Assembly: GCA_002353485.1 (NCBI GenBank)
Contig: DEJS01000006.1
Location: 66,816 to 130,815 of the forward strand
Direction of reading: 5' to 3'
Length of the DNA stretch: 64,000 nucleotides
Source of the DNA: Prevotella sp. UBA2742
Lineage (GTDB): Bacteria; Bacteroidota; Bacteroidia; Bacteroidales; Bacteroidaceae
Under the pieces are notes generated by a model. That model did not search any database. It saw only the letters and a program-made list of their open reading frames with translations, and was not told the DNA's origin. Positions 32,209 through 40,539 of this stretch are shown here, piece after piece; the stretch's first letter is position 1, and each line of letters starts with the position of its first letter. The position numbers and the translations under genes are program-made.

Positions 32209-33450
32209 ATGTACAATATAGGTATTTACCTCTACCAGCTGGGTGTGGCGGTGCTGAGCCTTTTCAACGAGAAGGTGCGGAAGATGTGGCGTGGCGAGCG
32301 CGACGCCATCCGCGTGCTGCGCCAGCAGGTGGACCCGGAGGCGGAGTACGTGTGGTTCCACGCGGCATCGCTGGGCGAGTTTGAGCAGGGCCGGCCGCTG
32401 ATGGAACAGCTGCGGCGTGAGCACCCGCAATACAAGATACTGCTGACGTTCTTTTCGCCCTCGGGCTATGAGGTGCGCAAGAACTATGAGGGGGCCGACA
32501 TCATTTGCTACCTGCCCCTGGACACCATCGGCAATGCACGCCGCTTCCTGCGGACCATCAGGCCGGTGATGGCGTTTTTCATCAAGTACGAGTTCTGGTA
32601 TAACTACCTGCACATACTGAAGCACCGCGGGGTGCCGGTGTACAGCGTGAGCAGCATCTTCCGCGAGGGACAGGTGTTCTTCCGCTGGTACGGGCGGCAG
32701 TATGCCCATGTGCTGAAGTGCTTTACGCGCTTCTTCGTGCAGAACGAGGAGAGTCGGAGGCTGCTGGAAGGCATTGGCATCCGCGACGTGACGGTGGTGG
32801 GAGATACGCGCTTCGACCGCGTGCTGCAAATCAAGGAGGCTGCGAAGGAGCTGCCCGTGGTGGAGAGCTTCGTCGGCGGCGGTTCGGCAGACGGGGCGCG
32901 CAGCAAGTGCTTCGTGGCCGGCTCGTCATGGCAGCCCGACGAGGACATCTTCATTCCCTTCTGGAACGAGCATAGGGACTGGAAGCTGATTATTGCGCCG
33001 CACGTGATAGGCGAGGACCACCTGAGGCAGATAGCGTCGAAGCTGGAGGGCCGCAAGGTGGTGCGCTATACGAAGGCTACGCCGCAGAAGGCACGCGAGG
33101 CCGAGGTGCTGATTGTAGACTGCTTCGGTCTGCTGTCGAGCATGTACCGCTATGCCGACGTGACGTATGTGGGCGGCGGCTTCGGCGTGGGCATCCATAA
33201 CACGCTGGAGGCTGCCGTATGGGAGGTGCCTGTCATCTTCGGACCTAACAACAAGCGTTTCCAGGAGGCGCAGGGGCTGAAGGCCTGCGGCGGCGGAAAG
33301 GAGATACAGGGTGCCGACGACTTCAGGCGCATCATGCAGGACTTTATAGAGCGTCCTGAGAGCGTGTCCGAGGCCGGCCGGAGGGCGGGGGCTTTCGTCA
33401 GCGAGATGACGGGAGCCACGACGAAGGTGCTGGCCTACATTGACCTGTAA
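32209..33450 (+). CDS. waaA: 3-deoxy-D-manno-octulosonic acid (Kdo) transferase
   Basis: Transfers Kdo from CMP-Kdo to lipid A precursor at the inner membrane, a GT30 enzyme. 413 residues from ATG 32209, 16 nt after gltX. It has an N-terminal membrane-anchoring segment (YLYQLGVAVLSLFN), the HAASLGEFEQGRPL motif with the catalytic Glu, FIKYEFWYN, and in the C-terminal lobe YVGGGFGVGIHNTLEAAVW with the nucleotide-contacting Glu. Confidence 0.93.
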   Translation: MYNIGIYLYQLGVAVLSLFNEKVRKMWRGERDAIRVLRQQVDPEAEYVWFHAASLGEFEQGRPLMEQLRREHPQYKILLTFFSPSGYEVRKNYEGADIICYLPLDTIGNARRFLRTIRPVMAFFIKYEFWYNYLHILKHRGVPVYSVSSIFREGQVFFRWYGRQYAHVLKCFTRFFVQNEESRRLLEGIGIRDVTVVGDTRFDRVLQIKEAAKELPVVESFVGGGSADGARSKCFVAGSSWQPDEDIFIPFWNEHRDWKLIIAPHVIGEDHLRQIASKLEGRKVVRYTKATPQKAREAEVLIVDCFGLLSSMYRYADVTYVGGGFGVGIHNTLEAAVWEVPVIFGPNNKRFQEAQGLKACGGGKEIQGADDFRRIMQDFIERPESVSEAGRRAGAFVSEMTGATTKVLAYIDL

Positions 33451-33472
33451 TACAATCAGAAGGTTTTAAGAT

Positions 33473-34021
33473 ATGGCTTTGATAAAAGGATACCGCGGTC
33501 TTTATCCGAAGTGGGGTAAGGACTGCTATTTTAGTGAGAATGCAACGATAGTGGGCGAGGTGACGATGGGCGACGAGTGCTCCGTGTGGTTCAACGCCGT
33601 GGTACGCGGCGACGTGGCTCCCATCACCATAGGCAACTGCACGAACGTGCAGGACGGGTCGTGCGTGCACGTGACGCACGAGACGGGTCCTACGCACATA
33701 GGCAGCTACGTGACCATAGGGCATAACGTGACGGTGCATGCGTGTACCATTCACGACCACGCGCTGATAGGCATGGGCGCCACGCTGCTGGACGGATGTG
33801 AGGTGGGCGAGGGGGCCATCGTGGCCGCCGGTGCACTGGTGTTGCAGAACACCAAGATTCCCGCCGGAGAGATATGGGGCGGGGTGCCGGCCAAGTATAT
33901 CAAGCCTACGCGCCCCGGCCAGACGGACAATGCAGAGCACTACGTGGCGTACTCGAAGTTCTACATGGAGGAGAACCCTGAGTGCTGCTTCACGAACGAA
34001 CCGAAGAAGGAGACTATCTGA
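33473..34021 (+). CDS. Gamma-carbonic-anhydrase-like hexapeptide-repeat protein
   Basis: 182 residues forming a left-handed beta-helix of isoleucine/valine-led hexapeptides (IVGEVTMGDECSVW, ITIGNCTNVQDG). The three potential zinc-binding histidines lie in CVHVTHET and IGHNVTVHAC. This is the YrdA/PaaY/CaiE-type gamma-CA group; whether it hydrates CO2 is unknown. Its last 8 nt overlap the 3' end of the convergent phosphoesterase gene. Confidence 0.88.
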   Translation: MALIKGYRGLYPKWGKDCYFSENATIVGEVTMGDECSVWFNAVVRGDVAPITIGNCTNVQDGSCVHVTHETGPTHIGSYVTIGHNVTVHACTIHDHALIGMGATLLDGCEVGEGAIVAAGALVLQNTKIPAGEIWGGVPAKYIKPTRPGQTDNAEHYVAYSKFYMEENPECCFTNEPKKETI

Positions 34022-35105
34022 GGTTCAGTACGACGTACTCTGAACGGGTGCCGATGCGGAACTTGCCGCCCCAGATGCCGAGGCCGCTGCTGATGTAATA
34101 GTCGGTACGGCCGCGTTTGTGGGAACCGAAGGCGCACTCGTAGATGGCGTCGGTAATCCAGGAGATGGGCCATACCTGCCCGTGGTGGGTGTGGCCGCTG
34201 AACTGGAAGTCGATGGCGTGCTGTTCGGCCTGTTCAAGATGGTAGGGCTGGTGGTCGAGGAGTATGCGGAACGCGGACTGAGGTGCTTGCGAGCCGGCCT
34301 CGGCCATGATTTTGCCTAACGACTTGCGATGCGGGTTGGTGCGGTCGTCGCGCCCGATGATGAGGAGGTCGCCCACCAGGGCTGCAGAGTCTTGCAGCAG
34401 GTGGATGCCGGCATCGCGGTAGAAGCGCTGTGCGTCGGGCTCGCCGCTGTAGTATTCGTGGTTGCCCAGACAGGCATAGACGGGCGCCTGGAGCCGGAGG
34501 AACTCTTCGTGCATGCGCTCTTCCAGGAGGGGACGCATGGAGCCGTCGATGATGTCGCCGGCAATGAGTATGAGGTCAGGGTGCTCGGCATTGATGAGGT
34601 CTACCCAGCGGTGGAACTCGTCGCGGCGGTTGTGGTAGCCCAGGTGCAGGTCGCTGAGCATGACGAGGCGGAGGGGCTTGTGGACCTTGTCAGACTGGAC
34701 GGTGAGCTCCTGACGGTATTTGTGCTTGTAGTGCAGGTTCCCGTAGAGGAAGAGGCCGAACATGAAGAGGGCGATGGCGCCGGCTGTCCAGCCGTTGTTG
34801 TATAATAAGGTACGTGGTACGAGGTGCAGCAGGCGGCCCAGGTCGAGGACGAGGAACAGGATGAAGAGGTAGAGCAGTACGAAGACGCTCGAAGTGCCTG
34901 TCTCGTACATTGCAGTGCCCCACTCCAGGGGCAGCTCATCGGTGGTACGGCGTATGCTGCCGAACATCAGGAGAAACGAGGCCACCATGACGATGACGGC
35001 GGCCAGCTTCCACCCCCATGCCAATGGCAGCAGGCACCAGACGTGCCAGCCGATGTAGGCCATTGCCAGGAAGGGGACTACGGTGAAAAGGAACATCCAG
35101 ACCAT
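34014..35105 (-). CDS. Membrane-anchored calcineurin-like metallophosphoesterase
   Basis: 363 residues from ATG 35103-35105; the longer in-frame start at 35129 lies inside the -7 box. About four N-terminal hydrophobic helices (residues 1-130) anchor a phosphoesterase domain with all metal motifs: MLSDLHLGYH, GDIIDGS, LGNHEYY and FSGHTHHGQVWP. It resembles YkuE/LpxG-type membrane phosphoesterases. The substrate is unknown; a lipid-linked phosphoester is possible. Confidence 0.87.
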   Translation of the reverse strand: MVWMFLFTVVPFLAMAYIGWHVWCLLPLAWGWKLAAVIVMVASFLLMFGSIRRTTDELPLEWGTAMYETGTSSVFVLLYLFILFLVLDLGRLLHLVPRTLLYNNGWTAGAIALFMFGLFLYGNLHYKHKYRQELTVQSDKVHKPLRLVMLSDLHLGYHNRRDEFHRWVDLINAEHPDLILIAGDIIDGSMRPLLEERMHEEFLRLQAPVYACLGNHEYYSGEPDAQRFYRDAGIHLLQDSAALVGDLLIIGRDDRTNPHRKSLGKIMAEAGSQAPQSAFRILLDHQPYHLEQAEQHAIDFQFSGHTHHGQVWPISWITDAIYECAFGSHKRGRTDYYISSGLGIWGGKFRIGTRSEYVVLNLR

Positions 35106-35126
35106 GTTTGCTTGCGTTTTTGGGTG

Positions 35127-35134
35127 CAAAGATA
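35127..35134 (-). promoter_or_regulatory. -7 element of the metallophosphoesterase gene
   Basis: Minus-strand TATCTTTG, 21 nt before the chosen ATG. Confidence 0.5.
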
Positions 35135-35155
35135 CGGAAAAAGCGTCTTATTAGT

Positions 35156-37396
35156 ATGAAGAAGGGATTGTTTTTATTACTTTTTTGCTTTTGCTGGGCC
35201 CTTGTTTCGGTAGGCCAGCCGAAGGACTATGAGTGGCGGCAGCCAAGCAGTAACAGCAGCGAGTCGATGCCCTGCGGGGGCGGCGACATCGGGATGAACG
35301 TCTGGGTGGAGAATGGCGACGTGCTGTTCTACCTGTCGCGTTCGGGCTGTTTCGACGAGAACAACACGCTACTGAAACAGGGGCGCTTCCGGGTGAGTCT
35401 GTCGCCGGGCCTGGACATGAAGCACTTCAGGCAGATACTGCACCTTGGCGAGGGCTACGTGGAGATTACGGACGGACACACCAGCGTGCAGGTGTGGGCC
35501 GACGTGAACAAGCCCGTGGCGCACGTGGACGTGATGAGTCCCGGCACGAAGCAGGTGATAGCCGCCACGTATGAGAGCTGGCGCACGAAGGACGTCATAC
35601 TGACGAAGCGCGAGGCCTTCCAGACGAGCTATAAGTTTGCGGCGCCGAAAGGCCTTGCGACACGTGCCGACAGCATCGTGGCGGGAGAGCAGGGGGTGAC
35701 CTTCATGCACAGGAACGGCGCGGAGACCGTGTTCGACGCTACCGTCAGACAGCAGCGCATGGAGACGGTGAAGGAGCGTCTGTATAATCCGCTGAAGAAC
35801 CTTGTCTTCGGCGGGCGTATGAGTGGCCGCGGCCTGGTGCTGATGGACAAGGCTGGCGGGCGCTATGGCAGTACGAACTACGAGGGATGGATGTATGTGT
35901 CGCAGGAGCCACAGATGCACTTCCACCTGCAGATAGCGCTGGCCACGGTGCAGGGCACGGTGGCCGAGTGGGAGGCCGAGCTGGCGAAGACCGAGCAGGC
36001 GGTGAAGCGCGTGGAGGACTGTCTGGCGTCGAGACAATGGTGGCGGGCGTTCTGGAAGCGTAGCTACATAGAAGGGCCGGGCGAGGCGATACGCAACTAT
36101 AACCTGTTCAGATATATGCTGGGGTGCAACGCCCGCGGCGAGTGGCCTACGAAGTTCAATGGCGGACTGTTCACCTTTGACCCGGAGTACGTCAACGGGG
36201 CGGCAGAGTACCACTTGTCGCCCGACTTCCGCAACTGGGGCGGCGGGGTGCATACGGCACAGAACCAGCGACTGGTGTACTGGCCCATGCTGAAAAACGG
36301 TGACAGCGACCTGCTGAAGGGGCAGCTGGACTTCTACCTGCGTATCTACAAGAACGCCGAGGAGCGGTCGCGGCTGTATTGGGGCCACGAGGGGGCCTGT
36401 CTGACGGAGCAGGTGGAGAACTACGGACTGCCCTGCTTTCCGGAGTACGGCACGAAGCGGCCAAAGGACTTCGATGCGGGCATGGAGCGCAATGCATGGC
36501 TGGAGTACGAGTGGGACACGTGTCTGGAGTTTTGCATGATGGCCCTTGAGGCCCACCGCTATAGCGGCATGGACATAGCAGACTACGTGCCGATGATACA
36601 GTCGTGTCTGCGATTCTTTGACGAACACTACCAGTATCTGGCCAGCCAGCGCGGTGCCAAGCGGCTGGACGGCAGAGGCAAGCTGGTGCTGTACCCCGGG
36701 TCGGGCGGGGAGACCTACAAGGGGGCCTATAACTCGACGTCGACCATTGCGGCACTGAAAACGGTGGCACAGGCCCTGCAGGGCTATGCCAAGGAGAAGA
36801 AAGACACGGCGCTGGTCGGTTATCTTCAGGGACTTAGCGCAAGGATTCCCGACATCACCGTGCGTGAGGGCATGATAGCTCCCGCGCTGCACTATGAGCG
36901 GGTGCAGAACGTGGAGACGACACAGCTGTACCCGGTGTTTCCGTGGCGCATGTATGGTGTGGGCCGGGCGGACATAGAGGTGGCACGGCGTACGTACGAG
37001 AACGATACGCTGGCCGTGAAGTTCCGTTCGCACGTAGGGTGGAAACAGGATGCCATCTGGGCGGCATGCCTGGGCATGGCCGACGAGGCCGCCCGGCTGA
37101 CGGACCTGAAGATGGGCAACGGGCCGCACCGGTTTCCGGCCTTCTGGGGACCGGGCTTTGACTGGACTCCCGACCACAACTGGGGCGGTTCGGGCATGAT
37201 AGCCATGCAGGAAATGCTGCTGCAGGAGGTGGGCCGTAAGCTGTACCTCTTTCCTGCGTGGCCCCGCGAGCGGGATGTCAGCTTCAAGCTGCATGCCTCG
37301 GGGAATACCGTTGTCGAGGCCCAGCTGAAGGGCGGCAAGGTGGTGCGCGTCAGGGTGACGCCGCTGGCGCGCCAGAAGGATGTTGTGTTAGAATGA
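35156..37396 (+). CDS. Secreted DUF5703-type glycoside-hydrolase-like protein
   Basis: 746 residues from ATG 35156 (MKKGLFLLLFCFCWALVSVGQ signal peptide region). The N-terminal domain (about 25-290) has YEWRQPSSNSSESMPCGGGDIGMNVWV, which resembles the DUF5703 N-terminal beta domain. The rest looks like an (alpha/alpha)6 toroid: NYNLFRYMLGCNARG, GLFTFDPEY, LYWGHEGACLTEQ, ending in LYLFPAWPRERDVSFKL as in GH95/GH65-like toroid enzymes. Probably an exo-acting glycosidase on plant glycans, substrate unknown. greA follows after 16 nt. Confidence 0.75.
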   Translation: MKKGLFLLLFCFCWALVSVGQPKDYEWRQPSSNSSESMPCGGGDIGMNVWVENGDVLFYLSRSGCFDENNTLLKQGRFRVSLSPGLDMKHFRQILHLGEGYVEITDGHTSVQVWADVNKPVAHVDVMSPGTKQVIAATYESWRTKDVILTKREAFQTSYKFAAPKGLATRADSIVAGEQGVTFMHRNGAETVFDATVRQQRMETVKERLYNPLKNLVFGGRMSGRGLVLMDKAGGRYGSTNYEGWMYVSQEPQMHFHLQIALATVQGTVAEWEAELAKTEQAVKRVEDCLASRQWWRAFWKRSYIEGPGEAIRNYNLFRYMLGCNARGEWPTKFNGGLFTFDPEYVNGAAEYHLSPDFRNWGGGVHTAQNQRLVYWPMLKNGDSDLLKGQLDFYLRIYKNAEERSRLYWGHEGACLTEQVENYGLPCFPEYGTKRPKDFDAGMERNAWLEYEWDTCLEFCMMALEAHRYSGMDIADYVPMIQSCLRFFDEHYQYLASQRGAKRLDGRGKLVLYPGSGGETYKGAYNSTSTIAALKTVAQALQGYAKEKKDTALVGYLQGLSARIPDITVREGMIAPALHYERVQNVETTQLYPVFPWRMYGVGRADIEVARRTYENDTLAVKFRSHVGWKQDAIWAACLGMADEAARLTDLKMGNGPHRFPAFWGPGFDWTPDHNWGGSGMIAMQEMLLQEVGRKLYLFPAWPRERDVSFKLHASGNTVVEAQLKGGKVVRVRVTPLARQKDVVLE

Positions 37397-37412
37397 TTCG
37401 TTTGATATTGCT

Positions 37413-37874
37413 ATGGAATATATGTCACAGGAAGGCTACGACAAGCTGGTAGCCGAGCTCCGCCAGATGGAGAATGTGGAACTGCCTCAGGTGCGTGAGG
37501 CTATTGCTGAGGCCCGCGACAAGGGCGACCTGAGCGAGAACTTTGAATATCATGCCGCCAAGCGCGAACAGGCGCGGCTGCTGGGGCGTATCCGCTTCAA
37601 ACAGCGCGTGCTGGAGAATGCCAGGGTGATAGACATGTCGAGCAGGGCCAACGGCAGCGTGCAGCTGCTGAGTAAGGTGCAGATGACGAACCTGGGGAAC
37701 CAGGCCACGATGAGCTATACCATTGCCAGTCCGCATGAGGCCAACCTGAGGGAGGGCAAGATATCCATTAAGTCGCCTATAGCCGAGGCCCTGCTGGGAA
37801 AGAAGGCCGGCGACGAGGTCACCGTGCGCGTGCCCGCAGGCCTGCTGAAACTGCGCATAGACAGCGTGGAATAA
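37413..37874 (+). CDS. greA: Transcription elongation factor GreA
   Basis: Rescues backtracked RNA polymerase by stimulating transcript cleavage. 153 residues: an N-terminal coiled coil with the acidic tip ARDKGDLSENFEYHAAK and a C-terminal FKBP-like domain ending GDEVTVRVPAGLLKLRI. It follows the glycosidase gene closely but belongs functionally to housekeeping transcription. Confidence 0.95.
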   Translation: MEYMSQEGYDKLVAELRQMENVELPQVREAIAEARDKGDLSENFEYHAAKREQARLLGRIRFKQRVLENARVIDMSSRANGSVQLLSKVQMTNLGNQATMSYTIASPHEANLREGKISIKSPIAEALLGKKAGDEVTVRVPAGLLKLRIDSVE

Positions 37875-37896
37875 GTGAATAGTGCATATTTATACG

Positions 37897-37975
37897 TCTT
37901 CGCGTGCTAAGTGGCAAAAAAGATGGCAGATTATTGCTGTTTGTCGGCCTTTTTTTGTAACTTTGCACGCGAAGA
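37897..37975 (+). promoter_or_regulatory. argD operon promoter enclosed by an 11-bp inverted repeat
   Basis: The -7 box TAACTTTG (37958-37965) precedes the argD ATG by 28 nt. Two perfect inverted arms, TCTTCGCGTGC (37897-37907) and GCACGCGAAGA (37965-37975), flank the promoter. The second arm covers the predicted start site, so repression by looping or occlusion is possible. Confidence 0.55.
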
Positions 37976-37993
37976 TTTATGTAATACTTAGTA

Positions 37994-39154
37994 ATGATGA
38001 AACTATTCGACGTATATCCGCTGTTCGATGTGAACATCGTGAAAGGACAAGGTTGTAAGGTTTGGGATGACAAGGGACAGGAGTATCTGGACTTGTATGG
38101 CGGCCATGCCGTCATTTCGATAGGTCATTCGCACCCGCACTATGTGAAGAAGGTAACGGAGCAGCTGGGCAGGCTGGGGTTCTACTCGAACTCTGTCATC
38201 AACAAGCTGCAGCAGGAGCTGGCTGAGCGTCTGGGACGTATCAGCGGCTACGACGACTATCAGCTGTTTCTTATCAACAGCGGTGCCGAGGCTAACGAGA
38301 ACGCACTGAAGCTGGCGTCGTTTACCAACGGCCGTACACGGGTGCTCAGTGCAGAGAAGGCTTTCCACGGACGTACCTCGCTGGCCGTAGAGGTGACGAA
38401 CAACCCTAAGATTATTGCTCCTATCAACAACAACGGACACGTGACCTACCTGCCGCTGAACGACCTGGCAGCGTGGGAACAGGAACTGAAGAAGGGCGAC
38501 GTGTGTGCCGTCATTCTGGAGTGTATCCAGGGCGTGGGCGGCATCAAGATGGTTACGCGGGAGTTTGCACAGGGCCTTGAGAAACTGTGCAAGCAGTACG
38601 GCACGGTGCTTATTTGCGACGAAATACAATGTGGCTACGGGCGGAGCGGAAAGTTCTTTGCACACCAGTGGCTGGACATACGCCCCGACATCATTACCGT
38701 GGCCAAGGGCATCGCCAACGGCTTCCCCATGGCCGGCGTGCTGATAGCCCCGGAGTTCCAGCCGGTCTACGGACAGCTGGGTACTACGTTTGGAGGCAAC
38801 CATCTGGCTTGTGCTGCGGCGCTGGCCGTGCTCGACGTGTTTGAAGAGGAAAACCTGGTGGAGAACGCCCGCGTGGTGGGTGACTACCTGATGGAGGGCC
38901 TCCGGACGGTAAGTCGCGACACGGCCGCAGCAGACGGGACGGGGCGCATTCAGGACATCCGCGGACGAGGCCTGATGGTCGGTATCGACCTTGACGTGCC
39001 CCACAAGGAGGTGCGCCAGCCGTTGATATACGAAGAGCATTGCTTTACGGGGTGCGCCGGCACTAATGTGTTGCGGCTGCTGCCCCCCTTGTGCCTGACA
39101 AAGCAGGAGGTGGACCAATTCATTGACAAACTGACTAAGATACTGAAGAGATGA
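37994..39154 (+). CDS. argD: Acetylornithine/succinylornithine aminotransferase (class III)
   Basis: A PLP-dependent transaminase of arginine biosynthesis. 386 residues with INSGAEANENALKLA, LICDEIQCGYGRSGKFFAH and VAKGIANGFPMAGV, where K238 should bind PLP. Because the same operon carries a succinylornithine-type carbamoyltransferase, the substrate is probably N-succinylglutamate semialdehyde/N-succinylornithine. It is the first of nine genes in a plus-strand run, overlapping proC by 4 nt. Confidence 0.93.
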   Translation: MMKLFDVYPLFDVNIVKGQGCKVWDDKGQEYLDLYGGHAVISIGHSHPHYVKKVTEQLGRLGFYSNSVINKLQQELAERLGRISGYDDYQLFLINSGAEANENALKLASFTNGRTRVLSAEKAFHGRTSLAVEVTNNPKIIAPINNNGHVTYLPLNDLAAWEQELKKGDVCAVILECIQGVGGIKMVTREFAQGLEKLCKQYGTVLICDEIQCGYGRSGKFFAHQWLDIRPDIITVAKGIANGFPMAGVLIAPEFQPVYGQLGTTFGGNHLACAAALAVLDVFEEENLVENARVVGDYLMEGLRTVSRDTAAADGTGRIQDIRGRGLMVGIDLDVPHKEVRQPLIYEEHCFTGCAGTNVLRLLPPLCLTKQEVDQFIDKLTKILKR

Positions 39155-39942
39155 TGAAGATTTCGATTATTGGTGCAGGAGCTATGGGCGGTGCCTTGGC
39201 TGAAGGACTCATCAAAGGCGACTGCATTCAGAACGAGGACATCTGCGTGGCGGACCCCGTGCGTGAGACCAGGGACCACTTTGCCAACCTTGGCATTACC
39301 GCCACGCCGAGCAACCAGCTGGCGGCGCAGGGCGCCGACGTGGTGTGCGTAGTGGTGAAGCCGTGGCTGGTGGAACAGGTGCTGAAGGGCATCAAGGACG
39401 TACTGGACTATCAGCAGCAGATTCTTATCGTGGTGGCTGCCGGCGTGAAGTCGGACGACATCAGGGTGTGGATGGACAAGGGGGACGAGATGATACCGAC
39501 GTTCCTCGTGATTCCGAACATTGCCATAGCGCAACTGCAGTCGATGACGTTCATCGTGCCTGCCCTGGCGGCAGAGACGCAGCACACGGAGCAGGTGGTG
39601 GCATTGTTTAACTCGATGGGACATAGCCTTATTACCGACGAGCAGCACCTGGCTGCGGGTACTACGCTGGCGTCGTGCGGCATTGCATACGCCATGCGTT
39701 ATATACGTGCCGCCGCCGAGGGTGGGGTAGAGCTGGGCTTCAAGGCCGACCAGGCCAAGCAGATAGTGATGCAGACCATGCGCGGTGCTGTGGAGCTGCT
39801 GGAGGCCAGCGGCTTGCACCCTGAGGCCGCCATCGACCTGGTGACGACGCCTGGCGGCGTGACCATCAAGGGACTTAACGAGATGGAGCATGCAGGCTTC
39901 ACTTCAAGTGTTATTAAGGGATTAAAAGCAGGAGTAAAATAG
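39151..39942 (+). CDS. proC: Pyrroline-5-carboxylate reductase
   Basis: Last step of proline synthesis, NAD(P)H-dependent. 263 residues: Rossmann motif ISIIGAGAMGGALAEGL at the N-terminus and the C-terminal signature GGVTIKGLNEMEHAGFTSSV. The ATGA overlap with argD implies coupling. The XRE regulator gene begins 2 nt after the stop. Confidence 0.95.
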   Translation: MMKISIIGAGAMGGALAEGLIKGDCIQNEDICVADPVRETRDHFANLGITATPSNQLAAQGADVVCVVVKPWLVEQVLKGIKDVLDYQQQILIVVAAGVKSDDIRVWMDKGDEMIPTFLVIPNIAIAQLQSMTFIVPALAAETQHTEQVVALFNSMGHSLITDEQHLAAGTTLASCGIAYAMRYIRAAAEGGVELGFKADQAKQIVMQTMRGAVELLEASGLHPEAAIDLVTTPGGVTIKGLNEMEHAGFTSSVIKGLKAGVK

Positions 39943-39944
39943 TT

Positions 39945-40502
39945 ATGGACGAACAACTGAAACAGATAGGCGAGCGGCTGCGCGGATTGCGCGAGGTGCT
40001 GGACATTCCCGTCAGTGAGATGGCTGAGACAATAGACGTCTCGGCTGAGAAGTATGAGAGGATAGAGCGAGGCGAGCTGGACATAACCATCTCGAACCTG
40101 ATGAAGATAGCGAAGAAGTACGGGATTTCGACCGAGGAACTTATCTTTGCAGAGACTCCCCGCATGAAGTCGTACTTTGTGGTGCGCAAGGGGCAGGGCG
40201 TCAGCATAGAGCGCACGAAGGCATATAAGTACCAGTCGCTGGTGAGTGGCTTCGTGGACCACAAGGCTGATGTGTTCATCGTCACCGTGGAGCCCAAGCC
40301 GGGGGCCCGTACCATCTATAAGAACACCCATAAGGGACAGGAGTTCAACATGGTACTGGAGGGTAAGATGGAACTGTACATTGCAGGCAAGACCATTGTA
40401 CTGGAAGAGGGTGACAGCATCTACTTCGACTCTACCAAGCCTCATGGCATGCTGGCTGTGGGCGACAAACCGGTACGCTTCCTGGCCTTTACGGTAGAGT
40501 AG
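39945..40502 (+). CDS. XRE-family regulator with C-terminal cupin domain
   Basis: 185 residues: an N-terminal helix-turn-helix (about 5-65, LRGLREVLDIPVSEMAETI) and a C-terminal cupin (about 100-183, GQEFNMVLEGKMELYIAG). Members of this class sense small ligands; next to the acyl-CoA synthetase gene 37 nt downstream it may regulate that enzyme. The pairing with an AMP-forming CoA ligase recurs in Bacteroidota by general knowledge. Confidence 0.9.
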   Translation: MDEQLKQIGERLRGLREVLDIPVSEMAETIDVSAEKYERIERGELDITISNLMKIAKKYGISTEELIFAETPRMKSYFVVRKGQGVSIERTKAYKYQSLVSGFVDHKADVFIVTVEPKPGARTIYKNTHKGQEFNMVLEGKMELYIAGKTIVLEEGDSIYFDSTKPHGMLAVGDKPVRFLAFTVE

Positions 40503-40539
40503 TCTGAACGTTGAAACATCGAAATAAAGGATCAACACA

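Noticed and set aside
30624..32216. 530-codon open frame antisense to gltX
   Set aside because: Shadow of gltX with no recognisable domain or promoter of its own.
35369..37294. 641-codon open frame antisense to the DUF5703-type gene
   Set aside because: Composition (Arg/His/Val/Leu) is that of a shadow frame; the plus-strand gene has signal peptide and family motifs.
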